Under the pieces are notes generated by a model, which was not told the DNA's origin, did not search any database, and saw only the letters and a program-made list of their open reading frames with translations. Both the position numbers and the translations under genes were made by a program. DNA of 64,000 nucleotides, taken from NCBI RefSeq assembly GCF_022760805.1, contig NZ_JAIVFL010000001.1, forward strand, positions 1,426,001-1,490,000, in the 5' to 3' direction. Source of the stretch: Candidatus Mycolicibacterium alkanivorans. Lineage in GTDB: Bacteria > Actinomycetota > Actinomycetes > Mycobacteriales > Mycobacteriaceae. Positions 1 through 8,839 of the stretch are shown here, in pieces (the stretch's first letter is position 1; every line of letters starts with the position of its first letter).

Positions 1-2000
1 ACGACTCCCGGTATTCGGCGTACACCGGGGGTCCGGATCCGCTGGCGCCGCCGGTGGATCTGCGGGAGGCCCTCGAGCAGATCGGCCAGGACGTGATGGA
101 GGGCACATCGCCGCGCCGGGCGCTGTCGGAGTTGCTGCGCCGCGGCACCAGGAACATGCGCGGCGCGGACCGGCTTGCCGCCGAGGCCAACCGTAGACGT
201 CGAGAGTTGTTGAACCGCAACAACCTTGACGGCACCCTGCGGGAGATCAAGAAGCTGCTCGACGAGGCCGTGCTGGCCGAGCGCAAGGAGTTGGCACGCG
301 CCCTCGACGACGACGCCCGCTTCGCCGAACTGCAGATCGAGTCGCTGTCACCGTCGCCGGCCAAGGCGGTTCAGGAACTGTCCGACTACGACTGGCGAAG
401 CCCCGAGGCGCGCCAGAAGTACGACCAGATCACGGATCTGCTGGGCCGCGAGATGCTCGATCAGCGCTTCGCCGGCATGAAGCAGGCACTGGAGAACGCC
501 ACCGACTCCGACCGCCAGGCCGTCAACGAGATGCTCGACGACCTGAACGACTTGCTGGACAAGCATTCTCGCGGAGCGGACAGCCCGGACGACTTTCAAA
601 ACTTCATGCGCAAGCACGGCCAGTACTTCCCGGAGAACCCGCGCAATATCGAGGAGCTGCTGGATTCGCTGGCCAAGCGGGCCGCTGCCGCGCAACGATT
701 CCGCAACAGCCTGACCCCCGACCAACGCGCCGAGCTGGATGCCTTGGCGCAGCAGGCATTCGGCTCGACGGAGCTGATGAATGCGCTCAATCGGCTGGAC
801 GCCCACTTGCAGGCGGCCCGACCGGGCGAGGACTGGGACGGTTCCCCGGAGTTCACCGGCGACAACCCGCTCGGCATGGGGGAGGGCGCCCAGGCGCTCT
901 CAGACATCGCCGAACTCGAGCAGCTCGCCGAACAGCTCTCGCAGAGTTACGCGGGCGCGACGACGGACGACGTCGACCTCGACGCGCTGGCCCGTCAACT
1001 GGGTGACCAGGCCGCGATCGACGCCCGCACGCTGGCCGGACTCGAGCGCGCACTGATGAGTCAGGGCTTCCTGGACCGCGGGTCCGACGGCCGGTGGCGG
1101 CTGTCGCCCAAGGCCATGCGTCAGCTCGGGCAGGCCGCGCTTCGTGATGTGGCGCAACAGCTTTCGGGCCGTCACGGTGAGCGGGACACTCGCCGTGCGG
1201 GCGCGGCCGGCGAGCTCACCGGAGCGACGCGGCCGTGGGCGTTCGGTGACACCGAGCCGTGGAACGTCACCCGCACCTTGACCAACGCGGTGCTGCGCCG
1301 CGCCGGAGGGCAGGAGCGAAGCGACCCGGGAATTGGCAGGGGCACCGAGGACACCGACGGTCCGCTGCAGATCGCAGTGGAGGATGTCGAGGTGTCGGAG
1401 ACCGAGACGCGCACCCAGGCCGCGGTGGCCCTGCTGGTCGACACCTCGTTCTCGATGGTGATGGAGAACCGGTGGCTGCCGATGAAGCAGACCGCCCTGG
1501 CGCTCAACCACCTGGTCAGCACCCGGTTCCGCTCCGACGCGCTGCAGATCGTCGCGTTCGGCCGCTACGCGCGAACCGTGACGGCGGCCGAACTCACCGG
1601 ACTCGAAGCCGTCTACGAGCAGGGCACCAACCTGCACCACGCGCTCGCGCTGGCCGTGCGTCATCTGCGCCGGCATCCCAACGCGCAACCGGTGGTGCTG
1701 GTGGTCACCGACGGCGAGCCGACCGCGCACCTCGAGGACTTCGACGGCCAGGGCTCCTCGGTGTTCTTTGACTACCCGCCGCATCCGCGCACCATCGCCC
1801 ACACCGTGCGCGGTTTCGACGAGGTGGCCCGGTTGCGGGCACAGGTGACAATTTTCAGGTTGGGAAACGATCCGGGGCACGCCCGGTTCATCGATCAGGT
1901 TGCTCGGCGGGTCGAGGGCCGGGTCGTCGTTCCCGATCTCGGCGGGCTCGGCGCGGCAGTCGTCGGCGACTATCTCCGGTCCCGTCGACGGCGCCGTTGA
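1..2000 (+). CDS. VWA-domain protein (Rv0959-like), 5' end outside window
   Basis: The reading frame is open from the first bases of the window (in-frame residues TGGPDPLAPP precede the GTG at 54), so the true start lies upstream and the GTG is internal. The long N-terminal part is helical and charged. The C-terminal third is a von Willebrand factor A domain with a MIDAS-type DTSFS motif coded near nt 1440 and a VVTDGEP strand near nt 1705. In M. tuberculosis the ortholog Rv0959 sits next to a MoxR/Mg-chelatase-type AAA+ ATPase (Rv0958), so a chaperone role with that ATPase is inferred. The C-terminus ends in a basic RSRRRRR tail. Family assignment is good; cellular substrate is unknown. Confidence 0.85.
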   Translation, partial: DSRYSAYTGGPDPLAPPVDLREALEQIGQDVMEGTSPRRALSELLRRGTRNMRGADRLAAEANRRRRELLNRNNLDGTLREIKKLLDEAVLAERKELARALDDDARFAELQIESLSPSPAKAVQELSDYDWRSPEARQKYDQITDLLGREMLDQRFAGMKQALENATDSDRQAVNEMLDDLNDLLDKHSRGADSPDDFQNFMRKHGQYFPENPRNIEELLDSLAKRAAAAQRFRNSLTPDQRAELDALAQQAFGSTELMNALNRLDAHLQAARPGEDWDGSPEFTGDNPLGMGEGAQALSDIAELEQLAEQLSQSYAGATTDDVDLDALARQLGDQAAIDARTLAGLERALMSQGFLDRGSDGRWRLSPKAMRQLGQAALRDVAQQLSGRHGERDTRRAGAAGELTGATRPWAFGDTEPWNVTRTLTNAVLRRAGGQERSDPGIGRGTEDTDGPLQIAVEDVEVSETETRTQAAVALLVDTSFSMVMENRWLPMKQTALALNHLVSTRFRSDALQIVAFGRYARTVTAAELTGLEAVYEQGTNLHHALALAVRHLRRHPNAQPVVLVVTDGEPTAHLEDFDGQGSSVFFDYPPHPRTIAHTVRGFDEVARLRAQVTIFRLGNDPGHARFIDQVARRVEGRVVVPDLGGLGAAVVGDYLRSRRRRR

Positions 2001-2373
2001 GGCGAATTGTCCAGTTTTCCAGCAAACATCCAGATAGTGCGTTGCCGTCTTGGCTGAGAGTCGCTGACCAGCGCGAGCGTGGCAAACCTCAATATTGTTG
2101 ATGTCCCGGATCCACGGGGCGCGAGCCTAGCGAACACGCGCCATGTGACGGTCGGCGTACGGTACCAGGTTCTCGTGTCGGCTACTCGACAGCCGTCCGA
2201 ACAGGACGATTTCTCTGCGCGCCGGGGATTGCGAGGGCCGCGGATCGCGACGGTCCCGCTTGCTTGACGGCAAACAGCACCTTAGTATTCATCGAGGTCT
2301 TCTAAGATTCGTATCAGCAAAGCACCGAGTTCGTCTTGACCACGGCGAACCCGCACAACAAGGGGAATCGGCA
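2001..2373. other. Intergenic region upstream of secreted-protein gene
   Basis: I see no convincing gene in these 373 bases. A 62-codon GTG-started frame at 2079-2267 has no ribosome binding site or recognisable protein features. The 3' part is less GC-rich (around 2285-2320, with a TCTTCTAAGATTCG stretch) and probably carries the promoter of the following gene; AAGGGGAATCG at 2360-2370 is its ribosome binding site. Confidence 0.4.
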
Positions 2374-3735
2374 ATGGCGAAACGAGCTCGGCCGCTACTG
2401 ATGACTGGCGTGGCTCTGGCCAGCGCGACCGCGATCGTCACCTCGTCGCCGGCATTGTTCTCGCCTAACGACGCGACGGTGGTTGGCGCGCCGACGCCGA
2501 CCAAGCTGTCGTACGCGAAGTACGAGCTGACATCGATCACCGACATCACCTGGCAGGGCATCCTCGACGCCTACTGGGGCGGCTACGGCGACTACATCGG
2601 CAGCTGCTGCACGACCACCGCCGTGACGGGCGTGGATCCGGGCCTGAACTACATCAACGACACCAACCCCGATACCGAGAACGGGATCTACCCGGCCGTC
2701 GGCGGCGCTCAGCCCTACCCGAACGACCCGTACTTCCCCGGGATCAACAAGGCCGATCAACTCAGCGACGGCACCTGGCAGTATAACCGGCGTGGCGTCT
2801 ACCGCACCGGCGGCACCGGTGTCATCTACTACCTCACCGACCAAGTCCTGGACACGGCGACGCAGCTGACCGGCATCCCCATCAACCTCGACAACTACTA
2901 CTTCGAGGCCGGCGGCGTTTCGGCGCTGACCTACGTCGCGGCCGGTGAGATCTTCGGGCCCATCGGCGGTCAGGTCGTGGCCACCATCCAGGACTTGCCG
3001 TACGTCATCGCGCAGACGTTCGTTTCCGCGACCTCGGTCCTGCCGACGCTCAACATCGGACCGGTGCAGGTGGGCGGCGGCATCCTGTCCCGCGCCTACT
3101 TCAACGGCTACCCTTACCTGGGTAAAAAGTACTACGGCGCTTCTGCCATCGCCGCGTACGTGATCGACTCCATCGTGACTGCGTTCCCGGCGTCTGCCAC
3201 TGCTGCAGCGAAGACGGCAGCGGCGACACCATTGTCCGTGAGCCCAGCAGCGACCTCGACGCCGACTACCACGGGGACGGTCACCGAGAAGTCGACCACC
3301 GAGAAGTCGACCACCGAGAAGTCGACCACCGAGAAGTCGACCACCGACACCAGCAGCGAGACGCCGAAGACCGAGCCCAGCAGCTCGACCGAGGGCGGCA
3401 GCCTGACCGGCGGTGGCTCCACCGAGGGCAGCAGCTCGACGGGCGGCAGCTCTGCTGGGGCCAGCAGCTCCACCGGCGGTACCGGCTCGTCCAGCGACAG
3501 CAGCAGCTCGGACAGCGTCCCGGACCCGAAGCCGTCGACAGAGACGCAGAAGGCGGGAACCGCACGGGCGCACACCCGGTCGTCGGACAACCCGCTGTCG
3601 AAGATCGGCAAGAAGATCTCCGAAGCCATCTCGGGCAAGAAGAGCTCGGATTCGACCTCGACGAGCCCGGGCTCCGGCTCGACCTCGAGCGATTCGAGCA
3701 GCGGCCGCACCGGCTCCTCGAGCAGCGGCAGCTGA
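2374..3735 (+). CDS. Secreted protein with Ser/Thr-rich repetitive tail
   Basis: The start is set at ATG 2374 (453 residues) because AAGGGG lies just upstream and the product then begins MAKRARPLLMTGVALASA, a typical Sec signal peptide. Residues about 30-275 form a Tyr/Gly/Pro-rich extracellular domain with a Cys-Cys pair (SCCTTT) that I cannot assign to a named family. From about residue 290 to the end the chain is low-complexity Ser/Thr/Gly with four perfect EKSTT units, likely disordered and a plausible substrate for protein O-mannosylation (a pmt gene lies at 39869-41419). A strong terminator follows directly, so it is probably monocistronic. Function unknown. Confidence 0.8.
   Translation: MAKRARPLLMTGVALASATAIVTSSPALFSPNDATVVGAPTPTKLSYAKYELTSITDITWQGILDAYWGGYGDYIGSCCTTTAVTGVDPGLNYINDTNPDTENGIYPAVGGAQPYPNDPYFPGINKADQLSDGTWQYNRRGVYRTGGTGVIYYLTDQVLDTATQLTGIPINLDNYYFEAGGVSALTYVAAGEIFGPIGGQVVATIQDLPYVIAQTFVSATSVLPTLNIGPVQVGGGILSRAYFNGYPYLGKKYYGASAIAAYVIDSIVTAFPASATAAAKTAAATPLSVSPAATSTPTTTGTVTEKSTTEKSTTEKSTTEKSTTDTSSETPKTEPSSSTEGGSLTGGGSTEGSSSTGGSSAGASSSTGGTGSSSDSSSSDSVPDPKPSTETQKAGTARAHTRSSDNPLSKIGKKISEAISGKKSSDSTSTSPGSGSTSSDSSSGRTGSSSSGS
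3286..3345 (+). repeat. Four perfect 15-bp tandem repeats in coding sequence
   Basis: The unit GAGAAGTCGACCACC is repeated four times without mismatch (3286-3300, 3301-3315, 3316-3330, 3331-3345). It encodes EKSTT four times in the Ser/Thr-rich tail of the secreted protein. Perfect identity at the DNA level suggests recent slippage expansion and a possible length-variable locus between strains. Confidence 0.95.
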
Positions 3736-3747
3736 CAACGGCACACA

Positions 3748-3785
3748 ACTTCGGCCCCTCCCATCGGGAGGGGCCGAAGTTTTTG
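3748..3785 (+). terminator. Strong intrinsic terminator
   Basis: A perfect 15-bp stem (3748-3762 with 3766-3780) closes a three-base ATC loop and is followed by TTTTTG. It starts 12 bases after the stop codon of the secreted-protein gene. On the minus strand the same hairpin follows the DUF1707 gene, although without a good U-tract, so it may work in both directions between these convergent genes. Confidence 0.93.
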
Positions 3786-3810
3786 TCTGGGGGCCGAGAG
3801 GTTCGAGAGG

Positions 3811-4413
3811 TTATTGAGGCGGCTGGTCGCTGCCGCCGGCCTTGCGATTCTTGCGCTTGATTCCGACGCCACCCCACAACGAGAAACCACGGATGGTGAC
3901 CTTGGGCGCGCCGGGCGCGCCCTGGCCGTCGACGTCGTGGTCGAAACCGCCCATCACGCCGACACCCTTGACCTCGACGTTGACCTCGGGCGGCAGCAGG
4001 ATCGTCTGCCCGCCCATGATCGCGTAGGCGTGGATCTCCACATCGGCCGAAGTGAAGTCGGCGTACCGAAGGTCGACCACACCGCCGCCGAGCAGCGTGA
4101 ACGTGGTCATCCGGTCCGGCACGTTCCAGCGGCCCCGCCGCTCGAAACCGCTGAGGATCGCCAGCAGCAGCGTGGCGGGTGCCGGTTTGCCGGAGCCCCG
4201 CCGGCGGGACGGCTCTGCCACGCTCGGCAGATCGTCGGTGAGCCGGTCGAGCTCCGCATAGGTCTTGGCGGCGTAGGCCTGCGCCAGCCGACGCTCGTAC
4301 TCGCTGAGATCCAAACGCCCCTGAGCGGCGGCTTCGCCGAGCAACTGCGCGACCTGAATGCGGTCTTTGTCAGCGGCTCGCGTCGATGCGTCCCGGGGCG
4401 TCAAGTTGCTCAT
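3811..4413 (-). CDS. DUF1707 / LiaF-like C-terminal domain protein (Rv0966c-like)
   Basis: This 200-residue protein opens with a DUF1707 module (residues about 5-60, RAADKDRIQVAQLLGEA, then a DLSEYERRLAQAYAAKTYAEL helix pair). It ends with a beta-rich domain with repeated MGG turns (about 95-185, resembling the C-terminal domain of LiaF/DUF2154 proteins). No signal peptide or convincing membrane span is present. The M. tuberculosis counterpart is Rv0966c, upstream of the csoR region; here that copper locus is absent and the gene is followed by the decayed acyl-CoA operon. Related domains act in envelope-stress sensing, but no function is shown. The ATG at 4413 has no clear ribosome binding site, so a leaderless transcript is possible. 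Confidence 0.82.
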   Translation of the reverse strand: MSNLTPRDASTRAADKDRIQVAQLLGEAAAQGRLDLSEYERRLAQAYAAKTYAELDRLTDDLPSVAEPSRRRGSGKPAPATLLLAILSGFERRGRWNVPDRMTTFTLLGGGVVDLRYADFTSADVEIHAYAIMGGQTILLPPEVNVEVKGVGVMGGFDHDVDGQGAPGAPKVTIRGFSLWGGVGIKRKNRKAGGSDQPPQ

Positions 4414-4478
4414 CGGTTACGAGGGTACGACTCTGGTTCGCAACCGCAAGAGCGTTCGCTGAACTGTCACAAGATTGT

Positions 4479-4713
4479 CTACACCTGCCAATTCGGAGGG
4501 CGCTTCTGCAGAAACGCCAGCGTCCCCTCGCGAGCCTCCTCGGTGACGAACAACCGCTCCGACTCGGTTGCCAGCCGCTCGGCGTCCCGGTCGAAGCCGG
4601 CCAGGACCTCCGCTGTGGTCAGCGCCTTCGATGCCGCCAACCCCTGCGGCGAGCCGTGGCCTAGGTCCGCCACCAGCCCGGCGAGCGCCAGCTCCACGTC
4701 ATCGGCAGCCACC
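4479..4713 (-). pseudogene. Enoyl-CoA hydratase remnant (echA7-like C-terminus only)
   Basis: Only the last ~76 residues of a crotonase-family protein remain, from [11 protein letters not shown] to the end FLQKRPPNWQV, which matches the C-terminus expected for EchA7. The N-terminal two thirds, including the oxyanion-hole region, are gone. The fragment is joined directly (junction near 4705-4715) to the start of a biotin carboxylase gene in another frame. In M. tuberculosis echA7 (Rv0971c) is separated from accA2 by fadE12, so one deletion seems to have removed most of accA2, all of fadE12 and the start of echA7. Confidence 0.85.
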
Positions 4714-4887
4714 GGTGACGGTCTCGAGCCGCACCCGCAGATCGGCCTCGGCGACATGTGGCGACTGTGCGTCGGGGTCGGTGTAGACCGCGACGGTGCC
4801 GATACCGAGCCGGCGGCAGGTGGCGAAGACCCGGCGGGCGATCTCACCGCGGTTGGCGACCAGTGGTCGAGTGACCATGCTGCTCAC
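4714..4887 (-). pseudogene. Biotin carboxylase remnant (accA2-like N-terminus only)
   Basis: The frame begins GTG at 4887 (overlapping the accD-like stop as GTGA) or ATG at 4878 and reads [19 protein letters not shown], the diagnostic first strand and helix of biotin carboxylase N-domains. After about 55 residues homology stops and the frame terminates shortly after running into the echA-like fragment. The ATP-grasp domain and the biotinylated lysine domain are missing, so no acyl-CoA carboxylase alpha subunit can be made from this locus. Confidence 0.87.
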
Positions 4888-6028
4888 ATCCGGACGACGT
4901 CGAAGTTCGACGTCCCCTCGATCGGGCCATTGGGCAGGGACTCTGCCTCGATCTGGGCCTCCACAGCCGCGCGCAGTGCGGCATCAGCGTCCTCGTTGAC
5001 GGTGCCGCCGCGCGCCTCGGTGGCGGCCCCGGTTCACGATCGAGAGGACACCGGCGAGTTGGGCGCCGCCCATCACCGCGGACTTCGCACTCGGCCAGGC
5101 GAACAGAAACCGTGGGTCATAGGCGCGCCCGCACATGCCGTAGTGGCCTGCCCCGTAGGAGGCGCCGATCAACAGCGAGATGTGCGGCAACGCGGGAGTT
5201 GGACACGGCGGCAGCACCACAGCTCGCGGCTTGGGTCCCTGCTTGGCCCAGTTCGACCGGGCCACGATGCGTCGGCCGATACGGATGGCGTCGAGCTCGT
5301 CGACCGCCAGATAGTCGGCGAGACCCGACACCCGCGCATGCATCTCGGCACCGCCCAGCGACTCGTCGTCGGACTCCTCGCCGGTGGCCATCTTCACTAG
5401 CGGCGGACCGGCCAGGAAGACCTTGGAGCGTTGTTTGATCATCACGACGTGGTCGGACATTCCCGGAACGTAAGCGCCTCCGGCAGTGGAGTTTCCGAAT
5501 ACCAGCGCGATCGTCGGGATTCCCGCCGCCGACAGCCGGGTCAGGTCACGGAACATCTGCCCGCCCGGGATGAAGATCTCCTTCTGGGTGGGCAGGTCGG
5601 CGCCACCGGATTCCACCAGCGAGATCACCGGCAATCGGTTCTCCAGGGCGATCTGGTTGGCGCGCAGGATCTTCTTCAAAGTCCACGGGTTTGAGGTGCC
5701 GCCCCTGACGGTCGCGTCGTTGGAGACCAGCACGCATTCGACACCTGCGACCACCCCGATGCCGCTCACCACGCTGGCGCCCACCTGGAAGTCGCTGCCA
5801 TAGGCGGCCAGCGGGCAGAGTTCGAGGAAAGCCGAGTCGGGGTCGACAAGCAGTTCGATGCGTTCGCGGTCGGTCAGCTTCCCCCGCGAGTGATGGCGTT
5901 CCACGTACTTCGGGCCGCCGCCGCCGAGCGCCTTGGCCAGCTCACCGTCGATCTCGGTGAGTTTGACGGTCATCGCCTCCGAGGTAGGCCGGCGAGTTCG
6001 GGTCGACGGTGCTGCGAAGGGCCGTCAT
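4884..6028 (-). pseudogene. Acyl-CoA carboxylase beta subunit remnant (accD2-like), multiple lesions
   Basis: The carboxyltransferase is recognisable end to end but broken in at least four places. The true N-terminus MTALRSTVDPNSPAYL (ATG at 6028, overlapping the fadE stop as ATGA) is out of frame with the body, which starts around 5973. At about 5190-5205 the text jumps from WAKQGPKPRAVVLPP to LPHISLLIGASYGAG, losing roughly 130 residues of the usual ~530. A frameshift near 5034 follows VLSIVNR. In the shifted frame a further ~30 residues are missing between EAESLP and [10 protein letters not shown] (near 4930). The surviving segments are well conserved, indicating recent decay. Confidence 0.9.
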
Positions 6029-7131
6029 GACTGGTAGCCAAGGACTTTGGCGGCCAGTGCGGTGAGGATCTCGGTGGTTCCGCCGCCGATGCCCAGGATC
6101 CGCATGTCCCGGTACTGGCGTTCGACCTCCGATTCGGTCATGTACCCCATCCCTCCGAACAGTTGCACCGCGACCGCCTGGTTGGCCACCCATTCGCCGG
6201 ACTCCACGGCGGTGTTCTTGGCGAAGCACACCTCGGCGATCAGATCGGTGTCACCGGCCAGTTGGCGCTCCACCACGTTGCGCGAGTAGACCCGGGCGAC
6301 GTCGATCCGACGCGCCATCTCGGCGAGCGTGTACTGCACCGCCTGCCGGGAGATCAGCGGCCGGCCGAACGTCTCGCGATCCCGGCACCATTGAACGGTC
6401 AGGTCCAGGCAGCGCTGCGCCGACGAATAAGCCTGCGCGGCAAGGCCGATCCGCTCAGAGACGAAGGCCTGCGCGATCTGGGCGAAACCGGAGTTCTCGG
6501 CGCCGACCAGGTTGGCGGCCGGGACGCGGACATCGGTGTAGGACAGCTCGGCGGTGTCCGAGGAGCGCCAGCCCATCTTGTCCAGCTTCCGGGTCACCTC
6601 GAAGCCCGGGGCGCCCTTCTCCACGACGAGCAGCGACACGCCCGCCGCGCCGGGGCCACCGGTGCGCACGGCGGTGACGACATAGTCGGCCCGGACCCCG
6701 GAGGTGATGTAGGTCTTGGCGCCGTTGACGACGTAGTGATCACCGTCGCGCAGCGCGGTGGTGCGCAGGTGGCCGACGTCCGACCCGCCGCCGGGTTCGG
6801 TGATGGCCAGCGATCCGATCAACTCGCCGCGCAACGTGGGCCGGACGAACCTCTCGATCAGGCGCTCATCACCGGAGGCGACCATGTGCGGGACCGCAAT
6901 GCCGCAGGTGAACAGCGACGCGAAAACCCCAGCGGGAGTGCCCACTTCGTGGAGTTCCTCGCAGATGAGCACCGAGTCGACCGCGTCACCCCCGCCGCCG
7001 CCGACCGACTCCGGAAGTTCGGCTCCGAGCAGGCCGGTGTCGGCCGCCCGCCGGTGCAGGTCGCGGGGCAGCTCGCCGGCGCGCTCCCATTCCGCGACGT
7101 GGGGCAGGATCTCCCGTTCGGCGAAGCTGCG
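6025..7131 (-). pseudogene. Acyl-CoA dehydrogenase (fadE13-like) lacking its N-terminus
   Basis: From RSFAEREILPHVAEWERAG (near 7131) to the stop at 6025 the frame is a nearly complete acyl-CoA dehydrogenase: ITEPGGGSDVG flavin/substrate loop, GAKTYITSG, GGMGYMTESEVERQYRD and the C-terminal GGTTEILTALAAK. The first 15-20 residues and the start codon are missing. The homologous frame is fused near 7131-7136 to the tail of the AtuA-like remnant, and upstream the frame encodes only out-of-frame AtuA sequence. It is therefore probably not translated normally, although it is the least damaged gene of the operon. In M. tuberculosis the ortholog is Rv0975c. Confidence 0.82.
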
Positions 7132-7133
7132 AT

Positions 7134-7606
7134 GCCCTCGATCACGAAGTTCATTGCTCGCAGCTTGGGCAGAAGATCGCGAGTGATCGGCAAATCGTTT
7201 GTCTCTGGTAGCAATTGGCGAATGGCATCGACGGTGAGGTGATGTGCGAGCCACCGCCACTGCTCGTCGGTCCGCACCCACACACCGATGTTGGCCGCGC
7301 CGCCGTTGTCGCCGCTTCGGGCGCCGGCGATGGTGCCCAGCGGGACCCGCCGGGTGGGTGCCGCCGGCCACGGCTCCGGCAGGGCGGGAGCGTCGACGTC
7401 GGCCAGTTCGAGGGTTTCAGGAAGGTCTTGGCGTAGCCCCGCTCGGGGCTCTTCATCTTGTCGCGGCCCAGGATCGGCATGGTCAGCTCGGCCAGGTAGT
7501 CCCCGGTGAGGAAGTCCAAGTCACCGCCGGGGAGCATCTCGCGCATGGCGGCGACGCGGTCGCCATAGAAGCCCGAACAGTTGCCGATCCGCACCGCAGT
7601 CGTCAC
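7134..7606 (-). pseudogene. AtuA/DUF1446-type protein remnant (Rv0976c-like), internally deleted
   Basis: The start is GTG 7606 with AGGGGAG upstream and reads VTTAVRIGNCSGFYGDR, the typical N-terminus of acyclic-terpene-utilisation AtuA-like proteins. After about 60 residues (near 7435) the frame breaks and continues in another frame as ETLELADVDAPALPEPW and GTIAGARSGDNGGAANIGVW, the C-terminal ferredoxin-fold module of the same family. Roughly 390 residues between these parts are missing, and the extreme C-terminus is fused to the fadE-like gene. This was the first gene of the operon. Confidence 0.85.
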
Positions 7607-7705
7607 GCGCGCTGTCTCCCCTCGACGGGCCAACCAACCGGTAGGTTACTGGTCGACGCGGGTGCACAGTCAAGGGGTACGGCCCCGTCGGGGCCGCCCA
7701 ACCCG

Positions 7706-7763
7706 CGAGCAGACGCGGAATCGCACGATTCGGGCGTTTCCTGTGTGAATCCGCGTCTGCTCG
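7706..7763. repeat. Hairpin repeat, copy 1 (CGAGCAGACGC family)
   Basis: Perfect 14-bp inverted arms (7706-7719, CGAGCAGACGCGGA, with 7750-7763) enclose a 30-base centre. The element lies between the divergent AtuA-like remnant and rpmF. Copies with almost the same arms but different centres occur at 43544, 45803 and 59385 in this window. Confidence 0.9.
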
Positions 7764-7896
7764 GGCGGAAGGGGGGCCGATCGCGGCCTGTTTTGGACCC
7801 GACGCAGGTGAGCGGCTATCCTGAGGTGCAACTGTTGGCCGCCGGCAATCCAAATGTCCCTGCGCGGCGACACCCCTGATCGAGGAGATGTACGTC

Positions 7897-8070
7897 ATGG
7901 CTGTGCCCAAGCGCAGAATGTCGCGCTCGAACACCCGCAGTCGGCGTTCGCAGTGGAAGGCCGAGGCCACCGGCTTGGTCAACGTTTCCGTCGGCGGCCG
8001 CCTGCACAAGGTTCCGCGTCGCTTGCTCAAGGCCGCGCGCCTCGGTCTCGTCGATCTCGACAAGCGCTGA
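7897..8070 (+). CDS. rpmF: 50S ribosomal protein bL32 (zinc-free type)
   Basis: The 57-residue product [20 protein letters not shown] is bL32 of the large subunit. The ATG at 7897 is chosen over the in-frame ATG at 7888 because it gives the conserved MAVPKRR N-terminus and the usual length; GAGGAG lies at 7882-7887. The protein has no Cys-X-X-Cys pairs, so it is the zinc-independent form, as in M. tuberculosis Rv0979A. Position just before mprA is conserved. Confidence 0.95.
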   Translation: MAVPKRRMSRSNTRSRRSQWKAEATGLVNVSVGGRLHKVPRRLLKAARLGLVDLDKR

Positions 8071-8146
8071 CATCGTTCGCCGGCAGCGAATTGCCCGCTA
8101 GCACGGTGTGCCTCTTAGCCCAGTCTCAGGCGTTGGGCTAACACTG

Positions 8147-8839
8147 GTGTCCGTGCGAATTCTTGTCGTCGATGACGATCGTGCCGTGCGCGAGTCGCTG
8201 CGCCGGTCCCTCTCCTTCAACGGCTACTCGGTCGATTTGGCTCAGGACGGCGTCGAAGCGCTCGATGCGATCGCAAACGAACGACCCGATGCCGTCGTGC
8301 TCGACGTGATGATGCCGCGGCTCGACGGCCTCGAGGTGTGCCGTCAGTTGCGCAGCTCCGGCGACGATCTGCCGATCCTGGTTCTGACTGCCCGTGACTC
8401 GGTGTCCGAGCGCGTTGCCGGCCTCGACGCCGGCGCCGACGACTACCTGCCCAAGCCGTTCGCGCTCGAGGAACTGCTGGCCCGGGTGCGCGCACTACTG
8501 CGCCGCACCAGCCCCGAGGAACGGTCCGATTCGGCGGTGATGACGTTCTCGGACCTGACGCTGGACCCGGTGACCCGCGAGGTGCACCGGGGCAAGCGTC
8601 CGATCAGCCTGACCCGCACCGAGTTCGCCCTGCTGGAGATGCTGATCGCCAACCCCCGCCGGGTTCTCACCCGCAGCCGCATTCTCGAAGAGGTGTGGGG
8701 TTTCGACTTCCCGACCTCAGGCAATGCGCTGGAGGTGTATGTCGGCTACCTGCGCCGTAAGACCGAAGCTGAAGGAGAACCGCGGCTGATCCACACCGTG
8801 CGAGGTGTGGGTTACGTGCTGCGTGAGACACCGCCCTGA
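8147..8839 (+). CDS. mprA: Two-component response regulator MprA
   Basis: This 230-residue OmpR/PhoB-type regulator has a receiver domain ([26 protein letters not shown], phospho-acceptor Asp in [10 protein letters not shown], Thr/Lys switch LTARD and LPKPF) and a C-terminal winged helix ([22 protein letters not shown]). The GTG at 8147 gives the same length and N-terminus ([10 protein letters not shown]) as M. tuberculosis MprA. MprA, phosphorylated by MprB, controls envelope-stress genes including sigE and pepD. The stop overlaps the mprB start by one base, so the two are translationally coupled. Confidence 0.97.
   Translation: MSVRILVVDDDRAVRESLRRSLSFNGYSVDLAQDGVEALDAIANERPDAVVLDVMMPRLDGLEVCRQLRSSGDDLPILVLTARDSVSERVAGLDAGADDYLPKPFALEELLARVRALLRRTSPEERSDSAVMTFSDLTLDPVTREVHRGKRPISLTRTEFALLEMLIANPRRVLTRSRILEEVWGFDFPTSGNALEVYVGYLRRKTEAEGEPRLIHTVRGVGYVLRETPP

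Noticed and set aside
2079..2267. 62-codon GTG-started frame upstream of the secreted protein
   Set aside because: No ribosome binding site, no recognisable domain and unremarkable composition; most likely chance in high-GC DNA.
7681..7695. GGCCCC-GTC-GGGGCC hairpin as a terminator
   Set aside because: Only a 6-bp stem without a T-tract, and located upstream of divergent genes; such short GC palindromes are common at this base composition.
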